Source: Hexactinellida sp. DTS-2022
Taxonomy: Eukaryota; Porifera; Hexactinellida
Assembly (NCBI GenBank): GCA_028753945.1
Contig: JAPNXP010000013.1
Span: 3,906,001 to 3,970,000 of the forward strand
Direction of reading: 5' to 3'
Length of the DNA: 64,000 bases
Below the pieces are notes generated by a model. The model saw nothing but the letters and a program-made list of their open reading frames with translations. It was not told the DNA's origin and ran no database searches. The position numbers and the translations under genes were made by a program. This document shows, one piece after another, positions 1 to 11,110 of this stretch (positions within the stretch are counted from its first letter, which is position 1; each line of letters opens with the position of its first letter).

Positions 1-19
1 TGACATGGCGAAAAAAAAA

Positions 20-133
20 TCCAAAATTGCAGCTGTGCCGACAGCATGTTCCATTGGAGGCACTATCAATAAGCCACCACCAAAATATAGTGCCACCAAA
101 GGAACATGCTGTCGGCACAGCTGCAATTTTGGA
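20..133. repeat. 115-bp hairpin repeat (reference description)
   Basis: About 48 bp on each side form a stem around a loop of about 20 nt that contains 'CACCACCAAAATA'. Nineteen clear copies occur at 20, 1299, 2930, 25011, 26263, 30651, 31850 (left half only), 35746, 37728, 38495, 39712, 40745, 42568, 43877, 44720, 45620, 47089, 58066 and 59517, with decayed ones near 18087 and 20283. In most copies one arm lacks an A in the GCCGACAGC/GCCGACGC segment and the arms differ G/A in TTTGGTGGC/TTTGGAGGC. The hairpin therefore has a direction and a conserved bulge. This first copy lacks the bulge. Function unknown. Confidence 0.85.
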
Positions 134-1601
134 TTTTTTATTATTATTATCCTTCCGTATCCTCTCCATAGAACAGAGTATTATTAACCAAGTGCCTAAA
201 TTTTCAGGATATGTGTCTCATGGGTTACAGAAGTGCACCTGGGGTCACGATTTTTTATCACATTTTTTTGAACACAATTTTAGACGTGTTTAATGTTAGA
301 AAAAGAACAATAAATAGTGCGCGAATAATCAATTTATATGCATTCGATGGAGAATTTAATTCTACACCTTGTCACAGTGCACGAATTTTCAAATCGCGCT
401 TCATTTGTGCCACAATTGAGTTGCAAATTCCCTTTGTTTACTAACACTTCAGTTCAATTGAAAGTGTTAAATCTAATTCAATTGTTTCAACTTGTGATCA
501 TTATATTGATTCCACTTGTGAGATCGAGTAGGCTTCTATTTTCTCATTGAAATCTAAGATTATATATTTCATAACAACGACAGATTATGTGATTATATTT
601 ATTTCTGCTTAGAATATTCTTGCACAATGGATACATGACATATTTAATTCTAATTAATTCCCTCTAAACCATCTAGAGTTTAATGCCATTCATTCATTAT
701 GTATTGATAATAAATTATATTATTAGTTAATTATTTTAGCAATGTTATCCACGGTGAATTGAGTTTAGTCAACAAATTACTTATATTATTATATTCTATT
801 TAATCCATTGTATAGTAATACTACAGTTAAATAGAAGCCAGCTGGAATTTATAAGATGAATCAATATATTTATCGCAAGTTGAACAATTGAGTAAGATTT
901 AACAAGTTAAATCACTATAATTATTACAAGTTGAAACAATAGAACTAGATTTAACAGTTTTACTGAAATTGAAGTGTGAGTAAACAAAGAGATTTCAACC
1001 CCCAATTATGGCAGAAATTAAACCCTTTATTGAAAATTCTCTTATCCCATCAGACGCAGAATTTTATGATGAATCCAATGGTAAAATATAAATTGGGGGT
1101 TTAGTAAAAAAAAATTGAGTTATGGACCAGACAAAATTTGAAAGGTGTTAAAGATGTGTCAAAAATTTGTTAATCAAAAATCGTAACCCCAGGTGCAAAT
1201 TAGACGGTCCCATCGCACCTACATGCCAAGTTTCAGCCCATCAACAATTAAGCTCTGGCCAGGGTACCGTCTACGTAGAAATAATTATAATAATAAAATC
1301 CAAAATTGCAGCCTGTGCCGACGCATATTCCTTTTGTGGCACTATATTTTGGTGGTGGTTTATTGATAGTGCCTCCAAAGGAACATGCTGTCGGCACAGG
1401 CTGCAATTTTGGATTTTTTTTTCGCCATGTCATCATCACCATGAAGGTGTTAAATTATTTCAAAAAGGTGTTTCAGAAGGCAACGACCCTTAGAGTGGTG
1501 GAAGTTCCCATTTTGCTCACTTCGTTTCAAAGATATTCAAGTTTCAGTAGAATATGATATGTGATGACTCAGCATTTTTTATCTGCGTGTTGGGTATTCA
1601 C

Positions 1602-1902
1602 CAGTGCTCGACAAATTAGGTGGTTTGGTGGCGTTAGCCACCAAAAATCTTTCTTAAGCCACCAAATTTAAACTTTGGTGGCTTAACTAATCCACCATTA
1701 ATTGTGGAATTATTTAATGTTGTGTAGATTAAATTGTTCGTTGAATTATTGGTTATGAATATTATTGTTGTTCTACGGCATCAGAATTTTCTCAAGCCAT
1801 CAGTTATCAGTTAAACCGGCCGTTGATTATTCTTTAGCCACCAGAAAAAGTGAGATGGTGGCTTAATTAGCCACCATCTAAATTTCATTTTGTCGAGCAC
1901 TG
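1602..1902. mobile_element. hAT-type MITE, 301 bp
   Basis: Terminal inverted repeats begin CAGTGCTCGACAAA and end with the complement. The 8-bp target duplication GTATTCAC lies at 1594-1601 and 1903-1910. The CAGTG start and 8-bp duplication are hAT hallmarks. Inside, 'GCCACCA' motifs alternate on both strands. It has no coding capacity and sits in a repeat module whose uninterrupted form is seen elsewhere (for example near 3225). Confidence 0.93.
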
Positions 1903-2809
1903 GTATTCACCCAACTCCAACCAACCCATGCGAAATATTTAATTCACAAAATTGTAAAAATACATTTTTTTAACGATGTCATCATCACCTCAAGGTGTCA
2001 AGATCCACTTGTATAGGTGGAAGGTACCACAAGGACCAATTGATAAATTGAAATTTTGTTTCTATCTTGTAACATCTCTGAGATTAATGAAATTTAGGTA
2101 ATTAGTATTAATATTTAACAAATTTATTAATTATTTAACACCATTATTATGTACAGCAAATAAATTAAGTTCAATTATTTGCAATTATTATTAATTTTAA
2201 TTTAATTTCACTATGATATTTGAATTCAGCGCACTCGATAACCCCAATAATCTAATTCGAACCGTCTCTATAAGTTAAACAGAGAGCGAATTAATTTGAA
2301 TTAAATATGTCATGTATCCATTGTTCAAGGATATTCTATGCAGAAATAAATATAATCATATAATCTGTCGTTATTAAGGAATGTAGAATCTTAGTTTTCA
2401 ATTGGAAAATAGAAGCCTACTCGATCTCACAAGTTGAATCAATATAATAATAACGAGTTGAAACAATAGAATTAGATTTAACACTCAATTGTACTGAAGT
2501 GTTAGTAAACAAAGGAAACTTGCAACTCAATTGTGGCACAAACTAAGTACAATTTGAAAATTCGTGCATTGTGAAAAGGTGTAGAATTTAATTCTCTATC
2601 AAATGCATATAAATTTAATTTTCGGGTACTATTTATTGTTCCTGTTTCAATATTAAACAGGTGCAAAAATGTGTCCAAAAAAACATAATTAAAAATCGTG
2701 ACCCCAGGTGCACATCTGTAACCCATGAGACACATATCCTGAAAATTTGGGCTCTTAGTTAACAAAACTCTGTTCTGTGGACGATCTACGGACTAATAAT
2801 AATAACCAA

Positions 2810-2928
2810 GGCAGTAAGATTAGAACTGGGCCACTATACTATAGTATAGTCGGCACAGTAATAATAATATTAAAGGCAGTAAGATTAGAACTGGGCCACT
2901 ATACTATAGTATAGTCGGCACAGTAAAA
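2810..2928. repeat. Two TATACTATAGTATA palindrome cassettes
   Basis: Two copies of a cassette of about 54 bp (AAGGCAGT... GGGCCA, the perfect palindrome CTATACTATAGTATAG, then TCGGCACAGTAAA) directly precede the hairpin at 2930. Other copies: 40560-40742 (3), 42691-43135 (7), 44838-44892 (1), 60955-61210 (4), and worn ones near 16130, 18835, 18901 and 33622. Confidence 0.85.
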
Positions 2929-3340
2929 ATCCAAAATTGCAGCCTGTGCCGATGCATGTTCCTTTGGTGGCACTATATTTTGATGGTGGTTTATTGATAG
3001 TGCCTCCAATGGAACATGCTGTCGGCACAGGCTGCAATTTTGGATTTTATTTCCGCCAAGTCATCATCACTATAAAGGTGTTAAATTATTTCAAAAAGGT
3101 GTTACAGAAGGCTACGACCCTTAGAGTGGTGGTAGTTTCCATTTAGCTCACTTCATTTGAGAGATATTCAAGTTCCAGTAGAATATAATATGTGCTGAGT
3201 CAGCTTTTTTTAAGTGCGTGTTGGGTATTCACCCAACTCCAACCAACCCATGCGAATTATTTAATTCACAAAATTGTAAAAATACATTTCTTTGACGATG
3301 TCATCATCACCTCAAGGTGTCAATACCCACTTGTATAGGT

Positions 3341-3692
3341 TTAGTCGGGTCAAAATATGAAGCAAATACCCGCAACCCCAAAAAAATTGCAAGAATTTGT
3401 TTTATTACATTTTTCCGTAGTATCATGTATGGAGAATAAGATACTAAAAGTCTAGCGAAATCGGACAACCAAAAGTATAAGAAAATGGGGTCCAAAGGTT
3501 TATGTCCGGTCGAAAATCGCCGGTTTTGTGTATCCACGTTAGCCAATTTTAATCCATTAAAAACAACCCATTGTTGTCATATTCGTACTCAGCATCAAAT
3601 TTCCGGCAATTTAATATATATTTTGACCAATTTTTTTTGAATCCTCCCTAACAACGGCCTGGTATGTGAAAATTTATGATCTCCATTTTGGT
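3341..3692. repeat. 350-bp dispersed repeat, copy 1
   Basis: Nearly identical to 34411-34757 in the same orientation, starting TTAGTCGGGTCAAAATATG and ending GTGAAAATTTATGATC. Flanks differ completely outside these limits, so both look like insertions. No terminal inverted repeat or coding capacity is evident. Confidence 0.85.
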
Positions 3693-3825
3693 AGAAACCA
3701 TATCGAGTGACCCCTTGTTTTTCTCGGCTATGCTTACTGAGTACGAATTAGCTAATATAAATACTCAAACGGTTTAATTTGGAAATATTATAGTTTACGG
3801 ATGGGGGATATTAAATTCTTAATTA

Positions 3826-4368
3826 CAGTCTACTCCGCTTAATTGGGACACGTTTGTTCCAGGCCTCTTGTCCCAATAAAGCGGAGATCCCAATTAACCG
3901 AAAATATTTTGTCAAGTAGTGATCTACCTACGATTTACAACAATTTAGTTTTAAACATGTTACAACGATTCCTCCAATGCCTGCGGACACTTGATTCTAC
4001 TCAAACCCATAGTATGACCCTCAATATTCCGTGGACCGTTTTAAACTATGCCTGAACCAAAGTTCATATCCCTGGTGAATTTCGATTTACACAATTCAAT
4101 AATAATATTGGCCCTATTTAGATATTTTGTCATGCCTTAATGAGAATTGACCAAGATTATTAAAATTTGTTTTGATCAATATTAACTTTATATTTTTCGA
4201 GCACAATTTTGTTCCAAATTTGTTGAGTTTGTCCCAATTAAGCGGAGTTTGTCCCGATTAACCGAATATTTAGTATTAGCTTCTATGGAAGGATTCGGTT
4301 CTTGGAGAGTTGTCCCAATTAAGCGGCTGTCCCGATTAACCGGTGTCCCAATTAAGCGGAGTACACTG
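3826..4368. mobile_element. pogo/Tigger-like MITE, 543 bp
   Basis: Inverted termini CAGTCTACTCCGCTTAATTG and its partner ending AAGCGGAGTACACTG are flanked by TA on both sides (3824-3825, 4369-4370). CAGT-type ends with TA duplication and 'CCGCTTAATTGGGACA' are typical of pogo/Tigger derivatives. The same motif recurs inside the element. No transposase is encoded. Confidence 0.88.
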
Positions 4369-4482
4369 TAAATGGAAATAAATAATAAAACTCGTTATAT
4401 TTTGTATTGTTTTTCCAATTTTGTCTAAAAAATTATTTCCAAATAATTTACTAATATTTGTATTAGCATATTAGATATTGAT

Positions 4483-5211
4483 ATGAGCGCGAGCCAAGAA
4501 ATTTGCCCTTTGTGTGAGAATGAGGTAGAAGGATACGCAAGAGTGGTCATTGGTGAGAAAGGAGCAGAAGGCATCAACAGGGCAAGCATTGAGAGAGGTG
4601 ACACCATCGTGGTAATAGCGGGGACAGGCGTTCACAAGTTATGTCGGAAAAATTATGTCAACAACACATACATCGAGTTATATAAGAAGAATGCCAATCT
4701 AAGAACACCAAAACAATTAAAAAGAAGTGCACGTGTTTCCACAGGACCATATGATAGTAAGATAGACTGTCTGTTCTGTGGAAATGAAGTAGTGAAGAGC
4801 ACTATTAGTGCGAATTATGACTACTTTAGCTATGTCAAAACTGATTCATTCGTGCAGTCGATTTTGTCACATTGTAATCAACGAAATGATGAATGGGGCT
4901 TTACTGTGCTAGGGCGAATCGAGTACTTTGGGAGAGACATGCACGCTGCTGATAGTTTGTACCATCGTTCATGTGATATACATTTTCGAACAACCCGGGA
5001 TATTCCTATACAGCACAAAGCAGACGACCCTATTCACAAGAAACAAAGGAAGATTGGGAGGCCAAAGGACAGTGACCAAGATGCGAGGAGCAGAGACACC
5101 TGCGTCTCGAAAGAAATAGAACAGTTACTGCAGCTATTCGTAGCAACGAATGCGATGAACAGAGACACCTGCGTCTCGAAAGAAATAGAACAGTACTACA
5201 GCTATTCGTAG
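4483..5211 (+). CDS. Zinc-ligand N-terminal frame of the Helitron-associated protein
   Basis: An open frame of 242 codons from ATG. Two C2HC-type ligand sets are visible: C8-x2-C11 with H51-x2-C54, and C96-x2-C99 with H161-x2-C164. This Cys/His spacing resembles uncharacterised proteins found with invertebrate transposons; I do not know a function. The last 45 residues come from a 68-69-bp tandem repeat and the stop lies inside its second copy, so the frame is probably a truncated part of the longer protein that continues after 5500. It may no longer be made. Confidence 0.6.
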   Translation: MSASQEICPLCENEVEGYARVVIGEKGAEGINRASIERGDTIVVIAGTGVHKLCRKNYVNNTYIELYKKNANLRTPKQLKRSARVSTGPYDSKIDCLFCGNEVVKSTISANYDYFSYVKTDSFVQSILSHCNQRNDEWGFTVLGRIEYFGRDMHAADSLYHRSCDIHFRTTRDIPIQHKADDPIHKKQRKIGRPKDSDQDARSRDTCVSKEIEQLLQLFVATNAMNRDTCVSKEIEQYYSYS

Positions 5212-5370
5212 CAACGAATGCGAGGAACAGAGACACCTGCGTCTCGAAAGAAATAGAACAGTACTACAGCTATTCGTAGCAACGAATGCGAGGAACAGAG
5301 ACACCTTCGCCTCGAAAGAGATAGAACAGCTACTGCATCAATTCGTAGCAACGAATCGGAAGAGCAAAGA
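5088..5370 (+). repeat. 68-69-bp tandem repeat, about 4 copies
   Basis: CAGAGACACC recurs at 5091, 5160, 5228 and 5296, with a worn copy near 5365. The first step is 69 bp (in frame). The next two are 68 bp because copies 2 and 3 lack one base in ACAGTTACTGCAG (they read ACAGTACTACAG). Expansion and base loss together broke the reading frame. Confidence 0.85.
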
Positions 5371-6949
5371 CAATCCCACATTCAAACACAAAGGACAACT
5401 ACTGCATCCTCTAGATCTAAGAAGTACGAAGACCTTACTCATATTGCCTTCAGCTACCATGCCAGTACTGGCGATTATGACCATCCATTAACTGCAAATC
5501 AATTCAATGGTAGAAATTTGCAACTTTGTAAGGCAAAAATTCGAGGGAGAGACTCTAGGCATCTGCTGTTCTGGAGGTAAAGTGAGCTTGGAACCATTCC
5601 CTGCACCACCACCACTACTCCAAGAACTGCTCTCTGGAGAAGGCCCAATAAGCAAGTTGTTCCTAGCACATATTATCGAATACAACGGTTGCTTCGCCAT
5701 GACCAGCTTTGGTCACCAGGATGCCTCCGTACAGGGCTGGAATCCCGTCTTCAGGATCCAAGGCCAGGTAATTAATAAATATATTTACGATCACGATCGT
5801 GGTCATATAATGATATAAACTTTGTAGGTGTTTCACCGTATTGGTAACATTCTTCCACCCGAGGAAATTCAACCCAAGTTCCTACAAGTATACTTCTTGG
5901 ATTCCTTTGCTGAACAGGCTGCTGTTAGGGGCGGTCAAGGATTAAACGAACAAATCCTCAGAATTATTACCGAATGGTTCCATCACAACAACCACTACGT
6001 TCGTGAGCTCAAGACGGCAAAGGACATCATCGAGGAGGGAAACATTGAAGAGCGTAAGATCGTGATCCGAGAGGACAGACGTCCCAGGGTGAACACGAGC
6101 GACGCTATAACATCCAGACGGCTGCAGAAGTGGCAATCCTCATGGAGAATGAACCAACAGAGACCAGAGATATCATCATCCGCCTCAAGGATGGCCACCT
6201 TAAGCGCATCTCTGAACTGCACCCAGGATACGATCCGCTACAATACCCGTTGCTCTTCCCACATGGTACTGATGGCTATCATGTATATATGCAGGGGAAG
6301 AACGGACGCAAGGTTACACAACAGCAGTACTACAGTTTCCACATGATGATCAGGGACGGAAACTACCTGCTACAGGGTGTGCGCCTCTTCCAGCAGTACT
6401 TGGTTGATGCCTACTGCAAGATTGAGACTGAGCGCTTGCAGTTCCTACGGCGTGAGCAGCAGACCCTAAGATCGGACAACTACATGAGCCTGCGAGACAG
6501 CCTACTGCCTACTAGCAGGAGATGGTGATCCCCGCCAAGTCGGCCAGAAGGTGGTACCCCCAACAACTTACACAGGTGGACCGAGGTACATGCATGAAAA
6601 ACAGAGCGATGCCTTGGCCTACGTCAGACGCATGGGACGCGCGGACTTATTCATTACTATAACATGCAATCCAAAGTGACCCGAGATTGTGGGCAACCTG
6701 CTGCTTGGCCAGAAGTTCCAGGATAGTCGGCCAGACTTAGTGGCCAGGGTGTTTCGACAGAAGCTAAGAAAAATGATTACCTTACTCAAGAAGGGCGCCT
6801 TCGACAAAGTACAGACATGGCTTTATTCAATCGAGTACCAAAAACGTGGACTTCCTCATGCTCATATCCTGACCTGGCAGTACCCGGAGGAAAAAATAAG
6901 GAGTGTCATAGCCTACTACACTAACCAGCCAAAAGTATTTGAACAATAG

Positions 6950-7592
6950 GGATTTTAATGCCCACACAATACTCGTCTGGTAACTTACTAACGGCTATCT
7001 AAACTACTCTGAAATGAATATAAATATCTTAATATAGATATACATTACAAAATATTGTGATTTCAATTCAATTTAGAAAATATCCACGAAGTGGCATAAA
7101 TGTTTCTGCCACGTGCCACTTGTGCCATAAGTGGCACAAATGGAAATGTGGTTGTGTCACAGTAGGAAATTTTCGGATTGATGTGAAATTAAGCACTTGG
7201 AGTAATTTAACCACGTGGAATTCAAATCTTCCATCAGAATTTATATATTAACATTGCATCTTAATGATCACAAATTAATTATTTAATTAGCTAATTATAT
7301 ATTTAATGAGTTTAACGCCTCCATAAAATGTAAATTCGAAAATTTTGCTGTTTTATTTAACTTTACATATCGTTTCATGTAATTAGACGTTTTATAGCAT
7401 CTACTAATGTTATTATGCTGGTATAACCTCAAATGTCTGAATACAATTTATTGCTGTTCAAATACTTTTGGCCGGTTAGTGTATATATATATATATACAG
7501 CTGTGCAACTTACCGAATACAAGGCCAAAATAGAAGGCCAGTTTCTATTTTTAATGATATTCTTACTTATGTTAAATTACTCACTTCGATGT
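6950..7592. other. AT-rich spacer, no gene seen
   Basis: Between the Helitron remnant and the P-element remnant. It contains a (TA)n tract near 7482-7497 and a small CCACGTGCCAC-like inverted motif near 7110. No coding or terminal-repeat signal was found. Confidence 0.5.
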
Positions 7593-9690
7593 TTATAATA
7601 GCAATATTACCACATGAACTAACGAATTTACATTAATCGTGGTTAATTTTTCAATAATTCGCTGTCGGGTCTTGAATTGCTTCAATTCATCATCCTTTCT
7701 TTTAGCGTCAATTTTTTTTTTTCGCTTGGTTTCAGAGAGACACCTTGCTAGATTGGAGAAGTAAACGTTAGAGATAGTAGTATTAATCATCGAGCGAAAT
7801 TTTACTTGAGTGTGCAGAGCAAATAAAATGAGCATCCCAATTCTGCGAGATTTCATTGAGCAACCTGTGACCCAAGATTTTCCATGGAACTTTAAAACTT
7901 CGAATTTGAGATTCATAAGTGTCCAATATAGCGAAAGCAGTGTAAGTGTAATGGTTGAGAGCAGATGGTGGTAATGTCAGGCCATGGTTTAGTGATTGTA
8001 CGTAGTTATTGGTCACAGGATCCTGCTTCAGCTTTTTCCGACACATTCAGTCCAACTTACTTTTTTTTAGCAAAGAATAGGAAATATATCCTGCAACTTA
8101 AGTGATAACTTCTGCGGTATCGTTCGATAATAAAATATGGTCATGGTCTTCAAAGCGAGCTTCTGATAAGAATTTTGATACCTGTTCGTCGTCCAATTCC
8201 TCAGAGGAGGTTAGTTCTTCTACCCTCAATTCATTCTTAAGAATAGTTTTTTAAGGAAATTATAGACTCGGAGTCCAAGCTCAAGCCCTTAATAAAGGGC
8301 TTAAGTCCGGACTTAAGTCTTTTACTCTAATTATTTAGAAATCCAAACCGTTTTTTATTGAATAAGTGCTTGAAAAGAGCTTGAAGAAGGGCTTGAAAAG
8401 GGCTTGAAGCTCATCTATAAAGGGCTTAAGTCCAAGTCCGGACTTAAGCCCTTTTATTAAAGGAGGACTTAAGTCCGGATTTAAGCCCTCTCAAAAAAGG
8501 GCTTAAGTCCAAAGGGCTTAAGCCCTTATGGGCTTGGCCCCATGCCTGTTCCTTAGCATTAATAACTACTAACCACCAGGCATGGATAAGTTCGAGGAAG
8601 GCGATAGTGGTATACTCTTCGGGTAAATAACTACGAATCGCAGAAGTGGTAGTTGGTTCAAATACTGCGAGAGCAAGTGACACTGATTGATTGCTTATTG
8701 TTTCCAGGATGGAGAACAGAATAAGATAACTTTGGCGCTTTCTTTAGATGAGCATTCAAGGTTAAATCGTGGGTGTGCACTTGGTGAAGATGAGACCAAA
8801 TAACGAAGCCTGGAGGAATGTGGAAAACTGTATCTTGTAGATTAAAGATAAATTGTGGAACCTGGAAAAATCGGGAAGATATAAGATTATTTCGAATATT
8901 CTTAACTAACTGTACTGTATCGCACATCAAGAAAATATGCTGAGCAGAATTAGAAGGGTTCTTGATGCAATATTCTCTATTATCAAGAGGGAAATTCTTT
9001 ACTAAAACTCTACTATATGCTTTCACGTTAGTTGAATGGTTGTCTGCAATTACTCCTCGAATGTGAAAATTTCCTTCGTTTAGGATTGAAATACAGTTCA
9101 AGATTCCATTGTAAACATCAAGGAAAGTAAGCTTAACAATAGGTATTGCTTTTATAACATAAGGAATAGTTTTCTTCAACGAAACGACCATGAAGCACAA
9201 TATACTCTTGAACATGTTTAGATCACCGTCACAACCGATTACACTTTTTCCATCGAATTGGACTTGAGTTTGGAGGTACATCTCATCTAGTAGGATAACA
9301 ACGTCATTTCCAATTAGTGATTTATTTCTAAGTGTACAGAGAGCTTTACTACTATCAATTGTGTGTGAGTTAAGCATTTTGAGTAAACGTTCACTAGGCA
9401 AATATATTTGTTGAAAAGTTTGTAAGCAGCATTAGAAGTATACCGAAGCAGTAAAGAAAATCTTAAAACTACTGAAGGATAGTGACGCCCACGGGGATGA
9501 TAAAAACGCAACTTTATCAACTCTTTGATTACTTCGATATGGTAGTTGTGTTGACGCATTTCTACAGTAGTTTGGGAGGTTAGTGAGCATGTCTAAGGAA
9601 GTCAATTTGCATCCGGCTGCTGTGGATATGTAGTCAGGAAGGGGAATAGGAGATGATTCAAAACTGAGTATAACGTGCAAACGCCCACAA
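7593..9690 (-). pseudogene. P-element/THAP9-like transposase, broken
   Basis: Reads right to left. The N-proximal part at 9560-9400 has 'YPSVVLRFSLLLRYTS'. The RNase H-like core at 9401-8658 has 'LLDEMYLQTQ' (first catalytic Asp), a conserved DGDLNMFKS segment, DNHSTNVKA and 'LVKNIRNNL'. Then come a piece at 8683-8545, an acidic stretch and 'GYISYSLLKK' (8200-8050), and the C-terminal 'GLTLPPSAL' segment (8046-7940). Several frameshifts, a stop near 8105 and a palindrome-rich insertion at 8250-8543 destroy it. No THAP zinc finger is seen; homology stops at about 9688, where repeat R begins. It belongs to the same superfamily as the copy at 10896-14307 but is clearly older. Confidence 0.85.
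8250..8543. mobile_element. GGCTTAAG palindrome-rich insertion
   Basis: Many direct and inverted copies of AAGGGCTTAAGTCCGGACTT-type sequence interrupt the transposase pseudogene; coding similarity resumes on both sides. Several short hairpins are nested within it. No clear target duplication was found, so the exact ends and family are unknown. Confidence 0.7.
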
Positions 9691-9714
9691 TTTTAGATGG
9701 TAACACAATGAGAG

Positions 9715-10329
9715 CAGGGCCGCTAAGAGGGGGCAGGGGGGACAGTTGCCCCGGGGCCCCCGTGAAAATTCCTAAACAAAGTTATTAATTTAAGAATGTA
9801 AGTATAATGTTACCGCCAAATGCTGCTTTCAGATAACATAATTGAATGAAATATAGTTAACTGAAACTTTAATTATAAAGAGATAAGGAAATCGTGTAAA
9901 ATGAACATTTGGGTTTGGGAAAGGTTCCAGAGGGGCCTGTCAATGAAAAATTGGTTCTTAGGACCATTTTTCCATGGAATATTGATTCCCGGACCATTTT
10001 TTCGGGAAAAATTGGTCCTGGGGGGCAATATTCCATGGAAAATGGTTCTAGGACCAGTTTTCCATGCAATTTTGGTCCAGAATCAATTTTCTTGGCACAA
10101 TTTTCCAGTGACAGGCTTATTAATAAAGTTTTGGATCCATTATGGCGAAAAATCGCCTAGACTACTATCTAGAAAATACGGAAACTAAATAAACACAAAC
10201 CTCAGAGGGACCAATTTTCCACAGAAGGACCAATTTTCATGAAAAATTTGGTCCACGAGGACCAATCTTTCGTGACAGGCCCATCATTATTGTTTGCCCT
10301 GGGCCCCGCAAAACCTCTCGGCGGCCCTG
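9715..10329. mobile_element. hAT-type MITE, 615 bp
   Basis: The ends CAGGGCCGCTAAGAGG and CCTCTCGGCGGCCCTG are inverted. Flanking octamers AATGAGAG (9707-9714) and AATGAGAC (10330-10337) match at 7 of 8 bases. The uninterrupted R copy near 49345 has this site once, confirming the insertion. A second palindromic element is nested inside. Confidence 0.88.
9933..10282. mobile_element. Nested palindromic element (GGGCCTGTCA ends)
   Basis: Starts GGGCCTGTCAATGAAAAATT and ends TTTCGTGACAGGCCC. The interior repeats 'TTTTCCATGG' and 'GGACCA' on both strands, giving long snap-back potential. It lies wholly inside the hAT MITE at 9715-10329. No coding capacity; family not recognised. Confidence 0.7.
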
Positions 10330-10516
10330 AATGAGACACACGTACGGTATACCGATTTATGGGAATGTGACGTCACGTAAGAACTAATTTGGATTCAGCT
10401 CTTACATTTTGGTTCAATCGTCAAACAATTTTGTCACATTATAAAACAGAATTTATTGCATGTCTCCAGAAATTTTTATAATTTTCGCAGTTAATCTGAG
10501 CCAGGCAATAACAAAA

Positions 10517-10670
10517 CAAAATACATATATGGAGCGGAGTCACTGGTAACTGAAGTAGGTTTTTATTTATATCTAAATTTCATTTCTGAGCTTATGGTTC
10601 TTTTAGAATTGAAACACCTCCTTATATGGCAGTTCAGTTACCAGTAACTGAGCTCCATATAAGTAATCTG
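10517..10670. mobile_element. MITE with 9-bp target duplication, 154 bp
   Basis: Insertion in repeat R. ATAACAAAA at 10508-10516 recurs at 10671-10679, and the R copy near 49170 has it once. The ends share an imperfect inverted repeat containing TATATGGAGC and CAGTTACCAGTAACTG. A 9-bp duplication is typical of Mutator-like elements, so a MULE-derived MITE is possible (inference). Confidence 0.8.
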
Positions 10671-10895
10671 ATAACAAAAATGTAACCTCCAAGTGCTGCG
10701 TCATTGCACATATTGAGGTTTGATGATTTAATCTTCACCTACATTATTTTCGAAATTGCATACTTGATTAATCCAGTTTGGCTTCCATCAGTTTATTTTT
10801 CTATTCGTGATGTATTTAGTTACGTCAATCACATAAGCATGCATAATATTACTATCAAAGAAATTCAACTATTTACTACCTATATCTTCATGCCA

Positions 10896-10922
10896 TAGCC
10901 TACTCTACATAAGGCCTACCAT
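10896..10922. repeat. Terminal inverted repeat, P-element-like transposon, left
   Basis: 27 bp, identical in inverse to 14281-14307. Confidence 0.9.
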
Positions 10923-11110
10923 CAAATGTACCATGGATGAAGTAGTGTACGATATGAATTACTATGTTACAATACATAATGGTAGGAATGTGTTATTTGT
11001 TCTCTTGTTGAGAGAAACACATACTACTGTGTTTCTTAATTGTAATAATTTCACAAATAATGAAAACAAAACATAGAATAATAAAGGTGTTCAATGAGTA
11101 TATATCCTTC

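Larger units (their letters stand above)
1..3340. repeat. Repeat block A: hairpin-punctuated modules
   Basis: AT-rich repeat modules separated by a palindromic hairpin. Hairpins lie at 20-133, 1299-1413 and 2930-3044. In the first module (134-1298) both ends next to the hairpins carry the motif family ending in a purine-rich stretch after 'CCGT.T.CGG', so its two halves face opposite ways. The second module runs in one direction and contains a hAT MITE. The flanks end in 'ATCGTGACCCCAGGTGCAC', which looks like the 3' end of a short retroposon, but this is only a resemblance. Short open frames in the hairpins have no coding character. The block begins before the window. Confidence 0.85.
4483..6949 (+). 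pseudogene. Helitron-type replicase, broken
   Basis: Remains of a Helitron Rep protein. A zinc-ligand N-terminus (4483-5211) is followed by a Helitron_like_N-type region: the 'CCSGGKVSLEP' segment at 5550-5600, a probable 60-bp intron at 5768-5827 (CAG|GTAATT ... TTTGTAG|GTG, phase 0), then 'FHRIGNILPP', 'YPLLFPHGTDGYH', and the HUH motif H-A-H of GLPHAHIL at 6857-6865. Lesions: frameshifts in the tandem repeat after 5160, near 5520, near 6104 and near 6515, and a TGA at 6677-6679 where the family has Trp after NPK. The frame ends at 6949; the catalytic Tyr region and the helicase half are missing. Certainly non-functional as it stands. Confidence 0.88.

Noticed and set aside
3843-4055. 70-codon frame inside the Tigger-like MITE
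   Set aside because: No DDE or DNA-binding motif; the element is only 543 bp and the frame begins in its terminal repeat.
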